A stretch of 64,000 bases of DNA, from the NCBI RefSeq assembly GCF_027492855.1, contig NZ_JAPUDY010000008.1, forward strand, positions 248,001 to 312,000, in the 5' to 3' direction. The position numbers and the translations under genes are program-made. Below, piece by piece: positions 8,855 to 17,843 of the stretch. Source of the stretch: Acidovorax sp. Its GTDB lineage: Bacteria > Pseudomonadota > Gammaproteobacteria > Burkholderiales > Burkholderiaceae_C. The notes beneath the pieces were generated by a model that was given only the letters and a program-made list of their open reading frames with translations, had not been told where the DNA came from and searched no databases. Each line of letters begins with the position of its first letter. Within the stretch, counting starts at the first letter, position 1.

Positions 8855-9732
8855 TGCAACAACCCGCACCGACAGGCGCATCCCCACCCACCCCGTCCCC
8901 AGGCCACTCCATGACGAGGGTGGCTCTGGGCGTCGGCTACAACGGCCAGGCCTACAGCGGCTGGCAAAGCCAGCTGTCTGGCAACACGGTTCAAGACAAA
9001 CTCGAAGCGGCCCTGGGCCGCTTTGCTACGCACCCCGTCAGCACGTTGTGCGCTGGCCGCACCGATGCCGGGGTGCATGGACTGATGCAGGTGGTGCACT
9101 TCGACACCCCGCTTGAGCGGCCCGCGTCGTCTTGGGTGCGCGGCACCAATACCTTTTTGCCCGCCGACATTGCCGTGCAGTGGGCACAGTCCGTGTCCCT
9201 TGATTTTCACGCCCGCGCCAGTGCGGTGGCGCGGCGCTACGCCTATGTGCTGCTGCAGTCCCCCGTGCGCCCCAGCGTGGATGCAGGCCGCGTGGGCTGG
9301 GTCTATCGCCCGCTGAACCACGACGCCATGCGGCAGGCCGCAGACATCCTGTTGGGCGAACACGACTTCACCTCCTTTCGCGCGTCGGCCTGCCAGGCCA
9401 AATCCCCTGTCAAAACCCTGCAACGCATCGACATCACCCGCCGGGGCCTGAGCGACCCACACCCGGAGCTGGGCTGGAGCCCTTGCTACTGGCGTTTCGA
9501 GTTCGAGGCCAACGCATTCCTGCACCACATGATCCGCAACATCATGGGCTGCCTGATTGCCGTGGGCCAGGGCGACCAGCCCCCCGAATGGATGGCACAG
9601 GTGCTGGCCGCCCGATCGCGCGATGCAGCGGCACCAACCTTCTCCCCCAACGGTTTGTATTTCCAGGGCCCGATCTACGACGCCCGCTGGGGCTTGCCCC
9701 AGCGCACGGCTGCGTATGATTGGCTGCCATGA
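8854..9732 (+). CDS. truA: tRNA pseudouridine(38-40) synthase
   Basis: TruA converts uridines 38-40 of the tRNA anticodon arm to pseudouridine. The catalytic Asp71 lies in GRTDAGVHG. HDFTSFRAS and HHMIRNIMG are further family motifs. The frame opens with an ATG overlapping the fimV stop and gives 292 aa, but residues 1-19 are Pro-rich and unlike the family. The ATG at 8911 (MTRVALGVGYNG) is a plausible alternative start. Its placement between fimV and trpF is typical of Burkholderiales. Confidence 0.96.
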   Translation: MQQPAPTGASPPTPSPGHSMTRVALGVGYNGQAYSGWQSQLSGNTVQDKLEAALGRFATHPVSTLCAGRTDAGVHGLMQVVHFDTPLERPASSWVRGTNTFLPADIAVQWAQSVSLDFHARASAVARRYAYVLLQSPVRPSVDAGRVGWVYRPLNHDAMRQAADILLGEHDFTSFRASACQAKSPVKTLQRIDITRRGLSDPHPELGWSPCYWRFEFEANAFLHHMIRNIMGCLIAVGQGDQPPEWMAQVLAARSRDAAAPTFSPNGLYFQGPIYDARWGLPQRTAAYDWLP

Positions 9733-10490
9733 AAGTCCAAGCCATTGCCCCCCTCCCCCCGGCACGCACCCGCATCAAGATCTGCGGCCTGACCCGCGAA
9801 CAGGACGTGGATGCCGCCGTGGCTGCGGGTGCCGATGCCGTCGGGTTCGTGCTGTATGCCCCGAGCCCACGCGCCGTGACGCCAGAGCGGGCGGCACAAC
9901 TGGCCCGGCGCCTGCCACCCTTCGTCACACCCGTGCTGCTTTTCGTGAACGAGAGTGCTACCAATGTGATAGCTGCTAGCGCTTTAATTGCGGGCGCTAC
10001 CATTCAATTTCATGGTGATGAAACGCCCCAGGACTGCCTAGCCGCCACCGGCCAGGGCGCGCGACCCTATCTGCGCGCCGCACGCATTCCCCTCGGCGAT
10101 GGCGCGGCACGCTTTGACCTCGTAAAATACGCCCACGATTATTCTCACGCCCAAGCCATCCTGCTCGACGCCCATGTCGAAGGTTATGGTGGCAGCGGCA
10201 AGGCATTCAATTGGTCACTCCTTCCACCAAGCGTCAGCTCTCACCTCGTTTTGTCTGGTGGACTCACGCCTGCAAACGTGACCGATGGCATTTTGCAAGT
10301 CCGCCCGCGTTGCAAGACGCTGGCGGTTGATGTCAGCTCCGGCGTCGAGGCCACAGACCCGACCAGCCCCGATGGCCAATCCCTGAAGGGCATCAAGGAC
10401 GCCGGAAAAATCCAACGGTTCATCGCCGCCGTGCGCGCGGCCGATGCCCAACTTGCAAAGAACCCTCATGAATTCCTATCAGCAACCTGA
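9729..10490 (+). CDS. trpF: Phosphoribosylanthranilate isomerase
   Basis: TrpF (253 aa) carries out the third step of tryptophan synthesis from chorismate, converting phosphoribosylanthranilate to its ribulose form. RIKICGLTR near residue 17 contains the catalytic Cys, and [11 protein letters not shown] and FHGDE are conserved barrel segments. It starts in an ATGA overlap with truA, and its end overlaps trpB by 23 bases, so translation is probably coupled. Residues about 77-94 are encoded by DNA matching the family A repeat without change of length relative to the family. Confidence 0.97.
   Translation: MKVQAIAPLPPARTRIKICGLTREQDVDAAVAAGADAVGFVLYAPSPRAVTPERAAQLARRLPPFVTPVLLFVNESATNVIAASALIAGATIQFHGDETPQDCLAATGQGARPYLRAARIPLGDGAARFDLVKYAHDYSHAQAILLDAHVEGYGGSGKAFNWSLLPPSVSSHLVLSGGLTPANVTDGILQVRPRCKTLAVDVSSGVEATDPTSPDGQSLKGIKDAGKIQRFIAAVRAADAQLAKNPHEFLSAT
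9957..10010 (+). repeat. Family A inverted repeat, in-frame copy inside trpF
   Basis: GTGATAGCTGCTAGCGCTTT followed by AATTGCGGGCGCTA matches the intergenic copies well, in forward orientation. It encodes [13 protein letters not shown] of TrpF without a frameshift. Confidence 0.65.
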
Positions 10491-11742
10491 TTCCTCAGGC
10501 CATTTCGGCCCCTATGGCGGCAGCTTCGTCAGCGAGACGCTGACCCACGCGATCCAGGAACTGCGCGAAGCCTACGCCCGCTACCAGAACGACCCGGATT
10601 TCCTCGCCGAATTCCACTACGAGCTCAAGCACTTCGTGGGCCGCCCCTCACCCGTCTACCACGCTGCGCGCACCAGCCGCGAGCTGGGCGGTGCGCAGAT
10701 CTACCTCAAGCGCGAAGACCTCAACCACACCGGCGCCCACAAGATCAACAACGTGATCGGCCAGGCCATGCTGGCACGCCGCATGGGCAAGCCGCGCGTG
10801 ATCGCCGAAACCGGCGCGGGCCAGCACGGCGTAGCCACCGCCACCATCTGCGCACGCTACGGCCTTGAATGCGTGGTCTACATGGGCAGCGAAGATGTGA
10901 AGCGCCAAAGCCCCAACGTCTACCGCATGAAGCTGCTGGGCGCCACCGTGGTGCCGGTCGAGTCCGGCAGCAAGACGCTCAAGGACGCTCTGAATGAAGC
11001 CATGCGCGACTGGGTGGCCAATGTGGACAACACCTTCTACATCATTGGCACCGTGGCGGGCCCGCACCCCTACCCCGTGATGGTGCGCGACTTCCAGAGC
11101 GTGATCGGCAAGGAAGCCATCGAGCAGATGCCCCCCATGCTGGCCGAACAGAAAATCGCGGCCGCGCAGCCGGATGCCGTGATCGCCTGCGTGGGCGGCG
11201 GTAGCAACGCCATGGGCATCTTCCACCCCTACATTCCGTTCGCCAATACGCGCCTGATCGGCGTGGAGGCGGCCGGCGAGGGCCTGGACAGCGGCAAACA
11301 CTCCGCCAGCCTGCAGCGCGGCTCCAGCGGCGTGCTGCACGGCAACCGCACCTACATCCTGCAGGACGCCAACGGCCAGATCACCGAAACACACAGCATC
11401 AGCGCGGGCCTGGATTACCCCGGCGTCGGCCCCGAGCATGCCTGGCTGCAGGACATTGGCCGCGCCGAATACGTGGGCATCACCGACAAGGAGGCGCTGG
11501 CGGCCTTCCACCACCTGTGCCGCACCGAGGGCATCATCCCCGCGCTCGAATCGAGCCACGCCTTTGCCCATGCCCTAAAGCTCGCCCCCACCATGCGGCC
11601 CGACCAATCCATTCTGGTCAACCTCTCGGGCCGGGGCGACAAGGACATCGGCACCGTGGCCGACCTCTCGGATGAAGACTTCTACGACCGCCCCTCCATG
11701 CGCGGTCTCACCGTCAAGGGCGCAGGAGACGCCAAGCCATGA
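10468..11742 (+). CDS. trpB: Tryptophan synthase beta chain
   Basis: TrpB (424 aa) is the PLP enzyme that joins indole and serine to make tryptophan. [15 protein letters not shown] near residue 83 contains the Schiff-base lysine. [11 protein letters not shown] and [10 protein letters not shown] are the indole-channel and phosphate-binding motifs. I chose the ATG at 10468 because the family begins [17 protein letters not shown]. An upstream in-frame ATG would extend the overlap with trpF. It is followed by trpA in an ATGA overlap. Confidence 0.98.
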   Translation: MNSYQQPDSSGHFGPYGGSFVSETLTHAIQELREAYARYQNDPDFLAEFHYELKHFVGRPSPVYHAARTSRELGGAQIYLKREDLNHTGAHKINNVIGQAMLARRMGKPRVIAETGAGQHGVATATICARYGLECVVYMGSEDVKRQSPNVYRMKLLGATVVPVESGSKTLKDALNEAMRDWVANVDNTFYIIGTVAGPHPYPVMVRDFQSVIGKEAIEQMPPMLAEQKIAAAQPDAVIACVGGGSNAMGIFHPYIPFANTRLIGVEAAGEGLDSGKHSASLQRGSSGVLHGNRTYILQDANGQITETHSISAGLDYPGVGPEHAWLQDIGRAEYVGITDKEALAAFHHLCRTEGIIPALESSHAFAHALKLAPTMRPDQSILVNLSGRGDKDIGTVADLSDEDFYDRPSMRGLTVKGAGDAKP

Positions 11743-12548
11743 GCCGCATCAGCACCACTTTTGAACAACTCAAAGCCCAGGGCCGCAAGGCGCTGATCCC
11801 CTACGTCACGGCGGGTTTCCCGTTTGCCGACATCACGCCCGCACTGATGCACGGCATGGTGGAGGCCGGTGCCGACGTGATCGAGCTGGGCGTGCCCTTC
11901 TCCGACCCCATGGCCGACGGCCCCGTCATCCAGAAGGCGGGCGAGAAAGCGCTGGCACTGGGCATCGGCCTGGTGCAGGTGCTCGACCACGTGCGTGAGT
12001 TCCGCAAGCGCAACAGCACCACGCCCGTGGTGCTGATGGGCTACGCGAACCCCGTGGAGCGCTACGACCAGATCCACGGCGCGGACGCCTTTGTGCGCGA
12101 CGCCGCCGAGGCCGGTGTCGATGGCGTGCTCATCGTGGACTACCCGCCCGAAGAATGCGAGGCCTTTGCCGCCAACCTGCGCGCGAACGGCATGGACCTG
12201 ATCTTCCTGCTGGCCCCTACCAGCACCGATGAGCGCATGGCCCAGGTGGCGCGCGTGGCCAGCGGTTATGTGTATTACGTGTCGCTCAAGGGCGTGACGG
12301 GCTCGGGCGCGCTCGATACCTCCGCCGTCGAGCAGATGCTGCCCCGCATCCGCCAGCATGTAACGATCCCCGTGGGCGTGGGCTTCGGTATCCGCGACGC
12401 GGCCACGGCGCAGGCCATCGGCAAGGTGTCGGACGCCGTGGTCATCGGCAGCCGCATCATCCAGCTCATCGAAGACCAGGAACACGCCAAGGTGGTCCCA
12501 ATCACCATCGACTTCCTGCGCGGTATCCGCAAGGCGCTGGACACGTAG
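11739..12548 (+). CDS. trpA: Tryptophan synthase alpha chain
   Basis: TrpA (269 aa) cleaves indole-3-glycerol phosphate to indole and glyceraldehyde 3-phosphate and passes indole to Trp[12 protein letters not shown] contains the region of the catalytic Glu, [16 protein letters not shown] holds the catalytic Asp, and the GVGFGIRD phosphate loop is near residue 211. Length and order are normal. trpE, trpD and trpC are not in the window, so the pathway is split as usual in betaproteobacteria. Confidence 0.98.
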   Translation: MSRISTTFEQLKAQGRKALIPYVTAGFPFADITPALMHGMVEAGADVIELGVPFSDPMADGPVIQKAGEKALALGIGLVQVLDHVREFRKRNSTTPVVLMGYANPVERYDQIHGADAFVRDAAEAGVDGVLIVDYPPEECEAFAANLRANGMDLIFLLAPTSTDERMAQVARVASGYVYYVSLKGVTGSGALDTSAVEQMLPRIRQHVTIPVGVGFGIRDAATAQAIGKVSDAVVIGSRIIQLIEDQEHAKVVPITIDFLRGIRKALDT

Positions 12549-12668
12549 ACGCATAATGCTGCCCTGCGTCTTGCACCCAACCGGGTGCGGGACGCCATAG
12601 ATTCAATCCGGCATGCCATGTAGCGCCCCAAACGCCCGGCATGCCGAGCCCCTGAAGAGGAGAACACC

Positions 12669-13541
12669 ATGTCCTGGCTCGAAAAACTTCTGCCCTCCAA
12701 GATCCAGCAAACCGACCCCACCGAGCGCCGCCAGGTGCCCGAAGGCCTGTGGATCAAGTGCCCGAGCTGCGAAACGGTGCTCTACAAGGCCGATCTGGAA
12801 CACAACCAGAACGTCTGTCCGAACTGCAGCCACCACCACCGCATCGGTGCACGCGCACGGCTCGACTCGTTTCTGGACGCCGAAGGCCGCTACGAGATCG
12901 GCCAAGAGGTGCTGCCCGTGGACGCCCTCAAATTCAAGGACAGCCGCAAATACCCCGAACGCCTGAAAGAAGCGCTGGAAAATACCGGCGAAACCGATGC
13001 CCTCATCGTCATGGGCGGCGCGGTCAAAAGCATCAACGTGGTGGCCGCCTGCTTCGAGTTCGACTTCATGGGCGGCTCCATGGGCTCGGTGGTGGGCGAA
13101 CGCTTCGTGCGCGGCGTGGAAACCGCCATCGAGCAGAAAGTGCCCTTCATCTGCTTCACCGCCACCGGCGGCGCGCGCATGCAAGAAGGCCTGCTGTCGC
13201 TCATGCAGATGGCCAAAACCAACGCGGCCCTCACCCGCCTGGCCAAGAAGGGCCTGCCCTACGTCAGCGTGCTCACCGACCCGACCATGGGCGGCGTGAG
13301 CGCGGGCTTTGCCTTCGTGGGCGACATCGTGATCGCCGAACCCAAGGCCCTGATCGGCTTTGCCGGCCCCCGCGTGATCGAATCCACCGTGCGCGTAACG
13401 TTGCCCGAGGGCTTCCAACGCGCCGAATTCCTGCAGACCAAGGGCGCCGTAGATTTCATCTGCGACCGCCGCGAGCTGCGCAACACCATCGCCAACAGCC
13501 TGGCCATGCTGCAGCGCCTGCCGGCAGATGCAGTGATGTGA
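12669..13541 (+). CDS. accD: Acetyl-CoA carboxylase carboxyltransferase subunit beta
   Basis: AccD (290 aa) transfers the carboxyl group from biotin to acetyl-CoA, the committed step of fatty acid synthesis, in complex with AccA. A four-cysteine zinc ribbon is at residues about 34-56 (CPSC then CPNC), and the crotonase-like core follows with [15 protein letters not shown] and [19 protein letters not shown] lies just before the ATG. folC usually follows accD in related genomes but is absent here. Confidence 0.97.
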   Translation: MSWLEKLLPSKIQQTDPTERRQVPEGLWIKCPSCETVLYKADLEHNQNVCPNCSHHHRIGARARLDSFLDAEGRYEIGQEVLPVDALKFKDSRKYPERLKEALENTGETDALIVMGGAVKSINVVAACFEFDFMGGSMGSVVGERFVRGVETAIEQKVPFICFTATGGARMQEGLLSLMQMAKTNAALTRLAKKGLPYVSVLTDPTMGGVSAGFAFVGDIVIAEPKALIGFAGPRVIESTVRVTLPEGFQRAEFLQTKGAVDFICDRRELRNTIANSLAMLQRLPADAVM

Positions 13542-13569
13542 GTCTCTACATAGTGAATGAAGATTGGTA

Positions 13570-13668
13570 ATGCTTATCTATCAGGAGCATGTTTACAAAC
13601 TCTCAGAGGCTGCGCAGCGGTCTTTGCGAGAGGGAACGTCAGCGTCAACAGGCTGCCGAGGCGTGTGA
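13570..13668 (+). other. Small ORF of uncertain reality between accD and the DUF427 gene
   Basis: The 157 bases after accD are less G+C-rich than the neighbouring genes and contain a 32-codon ORF beginning MLIYQEHVYKLSEAAQRSLR. It has no clear ribosome site and matches no family I know. It could be a gene remnant or chance. Confidence 0.2.
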
Positions 13669-13698
13669 CTAGTCAGGCAGGTTTACCAAGGACCCCCT

Positions 13699-13980
13699 AT
13701 GAAAGCAGTCTGGAACGGAGTGGTCGTTGCCGAGAGCGACGACACCGTGGTGGTTGAAGGCAACCACTACTTTCCCGAGAGCGCGCTCCAGCGCGAGTTC
13801 TTCACCTTCAGCAACCACAAGACCACCTGCGCCTGGAAAGGCCAAGCCAGCTACCTGTCGCTGCTGGTCAATGGCGAGATGAACGCCGATGCCGCCTGGT
13901 TCTACGCAGACCCCAAGCCCGAGGCCGAACAGGTCCGAGGCCGAGTGGCGTTCTGGAAAGGCGTCAAGGTGTCGGACTGA
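13699..13980 (+). CDS. DUF427 domain-containing protein
   Basis: A 93-residue single-domain protein. VWNGVVVAESDDTVVVEGNH and the KTTCAWKGQASYLSL stretch near residue 46 are characteristic of DUF427. The biochemical role of the family is not known to me. It sits alone between accD and the DnaA-box repeats. Confidence 0.85.
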   Translation: MKAVWNGVVVAESDDTVVVEGNHYFPESALQREFFTFSNHKTTCAWKGQASYLSLLVNGEMNADAAWFYADPKPEAEQVRGRVAFWKGVKVSD

Positions 13981-13994
13981 GCCACGGCCCGCGG

Positions 13995-14108
13995 GTTATC
14001 CCTGCCAGCGCTGGACAATCATGTGGATAAGTTTTGGCAAGCCCTGTATGACAACTCCAAGTCCTTGATTTGTCACGGAAAGCCCTGCATTGCATCTTTT
14101 TTAGGCAA
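13995..14108 (+). repeat. 114-bp repeat, unit 1, with a DnaA box
   Basis: It starts GTTATCCC and ends AGGCAA. The perfect DnaA box TGTGGATAA (TTATCCACA on the minus strand) is at 14022-14030, 27 bases from the unit start. GCATTGC pairs with GCAATGC across the unit end. Hand alignment to unit 2 is gap-free with 81 of 114 identities. Confidence 0.85.
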
Positions 14109-14128
14109 TGCTGCCGATCATGGCAACG

Positions 14129-14242
14129 GTTATCCCTTGCAACACTGGACAATCATGTGGATAACCTTGAACAAGCCTTGTATGAGGCATCTAAGCCATT
14201 GATTAAAAAGGGATATCCTTGCATTGCCCAAACAATAGGCAA
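14129..14242 (+). repeat. 114-bp repeat, unit 2, with a DnaA box
   Basis: Same length and end-points as unit 1, with the DnaA box at 14156-14164, again at offset 27. GTTATCC and GGATAAC are perfect inverted repeats within the unit. Hand alignment to unit 3 gives 87 of 114 identities without gaps. The 60-base row 14161-14220 has only 22 G+C. Confidence 0.85.
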
Positions 14243-14312
14243 GCAGAAACCCCCTGGCAGCCACCGTGTGCGCCCCTTCGCCACAAGCCTCCTTCAGGCC
14301 CTTCACCGCCTT

Positions 14313-14426
14313 GTTATCCCAGTGTGCGCTGGACAATCTTGTGGATAACTCTGAACAAGCCTTGTATGACGAGTTTAAGTGTTTGATTTACAAGAGAATT
14401 CCTTGCACCGCTCAAAAAACAGGCAA
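14313..14426 (+). repeat. 114-bp repeat, unit 3, with a DnaA box
   Basis: It starts GTTATCCC, has the DnaA box at 14340-14348 (offset 27) and ends AGGCAA. Blocks conserved in all three units include CTGGACAATC, TGTGGATAA, CAAGCC, TGTATGA and TTGATT. The row 14341-14400 has 21 of 60 G+C. Confidence 0.85.
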
Positions 14427-14478
14427 CCCGTCCGGACATGCCATCTGCGGTACATTGCACGTCGGCCCTCCCTGATTC

Positions 14479-14533
14479 ACTATAAATTTGATAGCTCCTA
14501 GCGCTTGATAGATAAGCGCCAGAGCCCAAAAAT
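14479..14533 (+). repeat. Family A inverted repeat before the methyltransferase gene
   Basis: AAATTTGATAGCTCCTAGCG followed by CTTGATAGATAAGCGCCAGAG is a near-consensus forward copy. It ends four bases before the next gene's ATG, so it replaces any ordinary ribosome-binding region. Confidence 0.75.
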
Positions 14534-14537
14534 ACCC

Positions 14538-15176
14538 ATGTCCAACCCACCCCTCCAGCACAGCCCCGCCGCAGAACGCAACCAAGGCCCCATCCTGGCC
14601 CAGTTGTTGGCGCTGCTGGCGCCCACGGGCGCCGCGCTGGAGATTGCCAGCGGCACCGGCCAACATGCCGCGCACTTTGCCGCCGCCCTGCCCGACTGGA
14701 GCTGGCAGCCCACCGACCTGCAGGCCACCCACTTCGGCTCCATCACCGGCTGGGCCGCCCAGGCGGGTGCCCACAACGTGCGCGCGCCGCTGCGGCTCGA
14801 TGTGCTGCAAAACCCCTGGCCCAGCGACGGCCCCGCGTTCGCCGCCGCATCGTTCGAGCTGATCTACTGCGCCAACATGCTGCACATCGCCCCCTGGGCC
14901 TGCTGCGCAGGGCTGATGCAGGGCGCCGCCCGCCACCTGGCGCCGGGCGGGCACCTCGTCACCTACGGGCCGTATCTGGAGGACGGAGTGCCCACCGCCC
15001 CCGGCAACCTCGCGTTCGATGCCAGCTTGCGCGCACAAGACGCCCGCTGGGGCATCCGCCGCATCGAAGACGTCGCGGCGGTGGCCGCCGCATCCGGCCT
15101 GCACCTGGCCGCCCGGCACGCCCTGCCCGCCAACAACCTGCTGCTGGTGTGGGCACACGCCCCCCACAACCCCTGA
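14538..15176 (+). CDS. DUF938-type SAM-dependent methyltransferase
   Basis: A 212-residue class I methyltransferase-fold protein. ALEIASGTGQHAAHFA near residue 34 is the SAM-binding glycine loop (motif I). WQPTDLQ and IYCANMLHIAPW are the following motifs typical of DUF938. The substrate is unknown. The ATG at 14538 is chosen since family members begin with SPAAERNQGPIL close to the start. The family A repeat abuts the start. The ferredoxin gene follows after 13 bases and may be co-transcribed. Confidence 0.85.
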   Translation: MSNPPLQHSPAAERNQGPILAQLLALLAPTGAALEIASGTGQHAAHFAAALPDWSWQPTDLQATHFGSITGWAAQAGAHNVRAPLRLDVLQNPWPSDGPAFAAASFELIYCANMLHIAPWACCAGLMQGAARHLAPGGHLVTYGPYLEDGVPTAPGNLAFDASLRAQDARWGIRRIEDVAAVAAASGLHLAARHALPANNLLLVWAHAPHNP

Positions 15177-15189
15177 AGCACCACTGTCC

Positions 15190-15486
15190 ATGAACACTCC
15201 GACCACCGCCCCCTTCTTCATCGCCAAGGTCGAGCCCGACGGCCAGCAATGCGACGCCTGGCCCGAGCAGCCCCTGCTGCTGTCGCTGGAGCAAGGCGGC
15301 ATCGACTGGCCCAGCTCCTGCCGCAACGGCACCTGCCGCACCTGCCTGGGCCAATTGGTGGAGGGCACGGTGCGCTATGCCATCGAATGGCCCGGCCTCA
15401 CGGCCGAAGAAAAGGAAGAAGGCTGCGTGCTGCCCTGTGTGGCCTATCCCACCTCGGATGTCGTTCTGCAGGGCAGCGCCATCTGA
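15190..15486 (+). CDS. Plant-type [2Fe-2S] ferredoxin domain protein
   Basis: A 98-residue electron carrier. The cysteine pattern SCRNGTCRTCLGQL near residues 43-52 (C-X4-C-X2-C) with a later C in the GCVLPC stretch supplies the four ligands of a [2Fe-2S] cluster. There is no signal peptide, so it is cytoplasmic. The redox partner cannot be told from context. It follows the DUF938 methyltransferase closely. Confidence 0.9.
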   Translation: MNTPTTAPFFIAKVEPDGQQCDAWPEQPLLLSLEQGGIDWPSSCRNGTCRTCLGQLVEGTVRYAIEWPGLTAEEKEEGCVLPCVAYPTSDVVLQGSAI

Positions 15487-15552
15487 TCTGCGTCAGGCAC
15501 CGCCCCGTTTGAATACGAACCGGGGCCCAGTGCACTAAAATCCGTGCCTTCG

Positions 15553-15589
15553 GGAGCAAGATGCTCCTTTGACGTGCGGCAGCGCCGCA
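15553..15589 (+). promoter_or_regulatory. Two small hairpins in the ribB leader
   Basis: GGAGCA/TGCTCC (15553-15567, followed by TTT) and TGCGGC/GCCGCA (15575-15589) are consecutive stem-loops in the 215 bases before ribB. I looked for the FMN riboswitch that often precedes ribB and did not find its conserved elements. Confidence 0.3.
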
Positions 15590-15701
15590 TCGCATGTTCT
15601 TTGGGGCGGTTTCTTGGAGGCGCAGTAGTCGCTGCCTTCGGCCACGGGAACCTGTGCTGCAACACGCCGCCAGCAGCCCCAAGAGAAAGCCCCAGCCTTC
15701 C

Positions 15702-16823
15702 ATGACCTCCCCTCACACCCCCGTGCCGATCTCGCCTGTCGAGGACATCGTGGCTGAGATGCGCGCCGGGCGCATCGTCATCCTGGTGGATGAAGAAGAC
15801 CGCGAAAACGAAGGCGACCTCGTCCTGGCCGCCGACCATGTCACGCCCGAGGCCATCAACTTCATGGCCCGATTCGGCCGAGGCCTGATCTGCCTGACGC
15901 TGTCCCGCGAGCGCTGCGAGTTCCTCAAGCTGCCGCCCATGACCGCGCGCAACGGCACCGTGTACAGCACCGCCTTCACCGTCTCCATCGAAGCGGCAGA
16001 GGGCGTTACCACCGGCATCTCGGCCGCCGACCGCGCCCGCACCGTGCAGGTGGCCGTGAACCGCAGCAGCCAGCCCACTGATTTGGTGCAGCCCGGCCAC
16101 ATCTTCCCGCTGCAGGCGGTGGATGGCGGCGTGCTGATGCGTGCAGGCCATACCGAAGCCGGTTGTGACCTGGCCGCCATGGCCGGTTGCAGCCCCGCAT
16201 CGGTGATCTGCGAGATCATGAAGGACGACGGCACCATGGCCCGCCTGCCCGATTTGCAGCTGTTTGCCGCCGAGCACGGCCTCAAGATCGGCACCATTGC
16301 CGACCTCATCGAATACCGCAGCCGCAACGAGTCGCTGGTCGAAAAGGTCGGCACGCGCACACTGCAAACGGCCTACGGCGAGTTCACCGCCCACGCCTTC
16401 CGCGACAAACCCAGCCAGGCCGTGCATCTGGCACTGGTCAAGGGCCAATGGGGCGCCGACGATGTGGTGCCCGTGCGCGTGCACGAGCCACTGTCGGTGC
16501 TTGACGCACTCGAAATCAACCGCTCCATGCACTCCTGGGGGCTGGACACCAGCCTGCAGTACCTCGCCAAACAAGGCCAGGGCGTGGCGGTGCTGCTCAA
16601 CTGCGGCGAAAGCGCCGCCCAGCTGCTGGCCCAGTTCGAAGGCACGGCCCGCGCGGCGCAAGCCCCCGAGCGTGGCCGCATGGACTTGCGCACCTACGGC
16701 GTAGGCGCACAGATCCTGCGCGAATGTGGCGTGCACAAGATGGCCCTCATGGGCCAGCCCCGCCGCATGCCCAGCATGGCGGGCTATGGCCTCGAGATCA
16801 CCGGCTTCATTCCGAAAGAGTAA
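15702..16823 (+). CDS. ribB: 3,4-dihydroxy-2-butanone 4-phosphate synthase with degenerate GTP cyclohydrolase II domain
   Basis: A 373-residue two-domain protein. Residues 1 to about 205 are RibB, making the four-carbon unit of riboflavin: VDEEDRENEGDLVLAAD, RAGHTEAGCDLA and ARFGRGLICL are active-site motifs. The C-terminal half resembles GTP cyclohydrolase II, but the expected zinc-site segment (SECLTGD followed by CDCG in RibA) reads HEPLSVLDALEINRSMHSWG, with no cysteines. So the RibA domain is probably not a cyclohydrolase, and this is the fusion type sometimes called RibBX. A separate RibA is then needed elsewhere. The start is the ATG at 15702, and ribH follows 7 bases downstream. Confidence 0.93.
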   Translation: MTSPHTPVPISPVEDIVAEMRAGRIVILVDEEDRENEGDLVLAADHVTPEAINFMARFGRGLICLTLSRERCEFLKLPPMTARNGTVYSTAFTVSIEAAEGVTTGISAADRARTVQVAVNRSSQPTDLVQPGHIFPLQAVDGGVLMRAGHTEAGCDLAAMAGCSPASVICEIMKDDGTMARLPDLQLFAAEHGLKIGTIADLIEYRSRNESLVEKVGTRTLQTAYGEFTAHAFRDKPSQAVHLALVKGQWGADDVVPVRVHEPLSVLDALEINRSMHSWGLDTSLQYLAKQGQGVAVLLNCGESAAQLLAQFEGTARAAQAPERGRMDLRTYGVGAQILRECGVHKMALMGQPRRMPSMAGYGLEITGFIPKE

Positions 16824-16830
16824 ATAAATT

Positions 16831-17295
16831 ATGTTTGGCGCAGAAAAAGGAACGGCGGACAAGCTGGACGGCAAGAAGCTGCACATCGGCATCGTGCAGG
16901 CCCGCTTCAACGAGGGCATCACCAACACCCTGGCGGCCGCCTGCCGCGCAGAGCTGCTGGCCCTGGGCGTGCAAGAAAAGAACATCAAACACGTGCTGGT
17001 GCCTGGCGCGCTCGAAGTGCCCGTGGCCCTGCAGGCCATGGCCGAAAGCGATGAGTTCGACGCACTGATTGCGCTGGGCTGCATCATCCGTGGCGAGACC
17101 TACCACTTCGAACTGGTGGCCAACGAATCCGGCGCGGGCGTGACCCGCCTGGCGCTGGACTACCAGATCCCCATTGCCAACGCCATCATCACCACCGAAA
17201 ACCTCGAACAGGCAATTGCCCGCCAGACCGAGAAGGGCACCGATGCGGCCCGCGTGGCAGTGGAAATGGCCAACCTGCTGGACGAGCTGTCATGA
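16831..17295 (+). CDS. ribH: 6,7-dimethyl-8-ribityllumazine synthase
   Basis: RibH (154 aa) condenses the RibB product with the pyrimidine intermediate to form lumazine, the penultimate step to riboflavin. [20 protein letters not shown] and [15 protein letters not shown] are core motifs, the last containing the catalytic His. It directly follows ribB and overlaps nusB in an ATGA, the usual ribBH-nusB order. Confidence 0.98.
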   Translation: MFGAEKGTADKLDGKKLHIGIVQARFNEGITNTLAAACRAELLALGVQEKNIKHVLVPGALEVPVALQAMAESDEFDALIALGCIIRGETYHFELVANESGAGVTRLALDYQIPIANAIITTENLEQAIARQTEKGTDAARVAVEMANLLDELS

Positions 17296-17834
17296 GCGAA
17301 AACACCCCCACCACGCCCTCTTCGCCCCGCCCTCCCAAGCAGGCCCGCACCGGCCTCAAGAGCACGGGCACGCGCAAGGCGGCCTCCAAGTCCAACCGCA
17401 GCCGCGCACGCGAGTTCGCGCTGCAGGCGCTGTACCAGCACCTGGTGGGCGGCAACGAGGCATCGGCCATCGACACATTCACCCGCGACCTGGCGGGTTT
17501 TCACAAAGCCGACTCGGTGCACTACGACGCGTTGCTGCACGGCTGCATAACAAACGCGGCCGAGATGGACGCGCTGATCACCCCGCTGCTGGACCGCAAG
17601 ATGGCCGAGATCTCGCCCATCGAGCGCGCCACCATGTGGATCGGCGTGTACGAGTTCCAGCACTGCCTCGACGTGCCCTGGCGCGTGGTGCTCAATGAAT
17701 GTATCGAACTCGCCAAGGAGTTTGGCGGCACCGACGGCCACAAGTACGTGAACGCCGTGCTCAACGGCCTGGCGCCCCAACTGCGCGCTGTGGAAGTGGC
17801 TGCCGACAAGGCTGCAACCTCGGGCGCCGCCTGA
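17292..17834 (+). CDS. nusB: Transcription antitermination factor NusB
   Basis: NusB (180 aa) binds the boxA RNA with NusE (ribosomal protein S10) to prevent premature termination in rRNA operons. The NusB fold starts near residue 38 with [15 protein letters not shown], and later [20 protein letters not shown] is the conserved helix. Residues 1-37 form a low-complexity Lys/Ser/Pro extension, longer than in enterobacteria. It is translationally coupled to ribH. Confidence 0.97.
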   Translation: MSENTPTTPSSPRPPKQARTGLKSTGTRKAASKSNRSRAREFALQALYQHLVGGNEASAIDTFTRDLAGFHKADSVHYDALLHGCITNAAEMDALITPLLDRKMAEISPIERATMWIGVYEFQHCLDVPWRVVLNECIELAKEFGGTDGHKYVNAVLNGLAPQLRAVEVAADKAATSGAA

Positions 17835-17843
17835 AGATGGCAG

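Larger units (their letters stand above)
13995..14426. other. Candidate DnaA-binding locus made of three spaced repeats
   Basis: The 557-base gap 13981-14537 holds no convincing gene. It has three 114-bp units starting 134 and 184 bases apart, each with one perfect DnaA box in the same orientation, in unusually AT-rich DNA. No dnaA, dnaN or gyrB is near, so it is unlikely to be the ordinary origin. A DnaA-titration or reactivation site (datA/DARS-like), a decayed origin copy or a structured RNA family are possible. Which one is unknown. Confidence 0.5.

Noticed and set aside
13995..14426. Main chromosomal origin of replication
   Set aside because: DnaA boxes and AT-rich DNA fit, but dnaA, dnaN, gyrB and rpmH, which mark oriC in this group, are not nearby.
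13995..14426. CRISPR array
   Set aside because: Only three diverged 114-bp units with unequal spacers are present. Repeats are far too long and dissimilar, and no cas genes are seen.
15487..15701. FMN riboswitch before ribB
   Set aside because: Hairpins are present, but none of the conserved RFN-element segments could be recognised.
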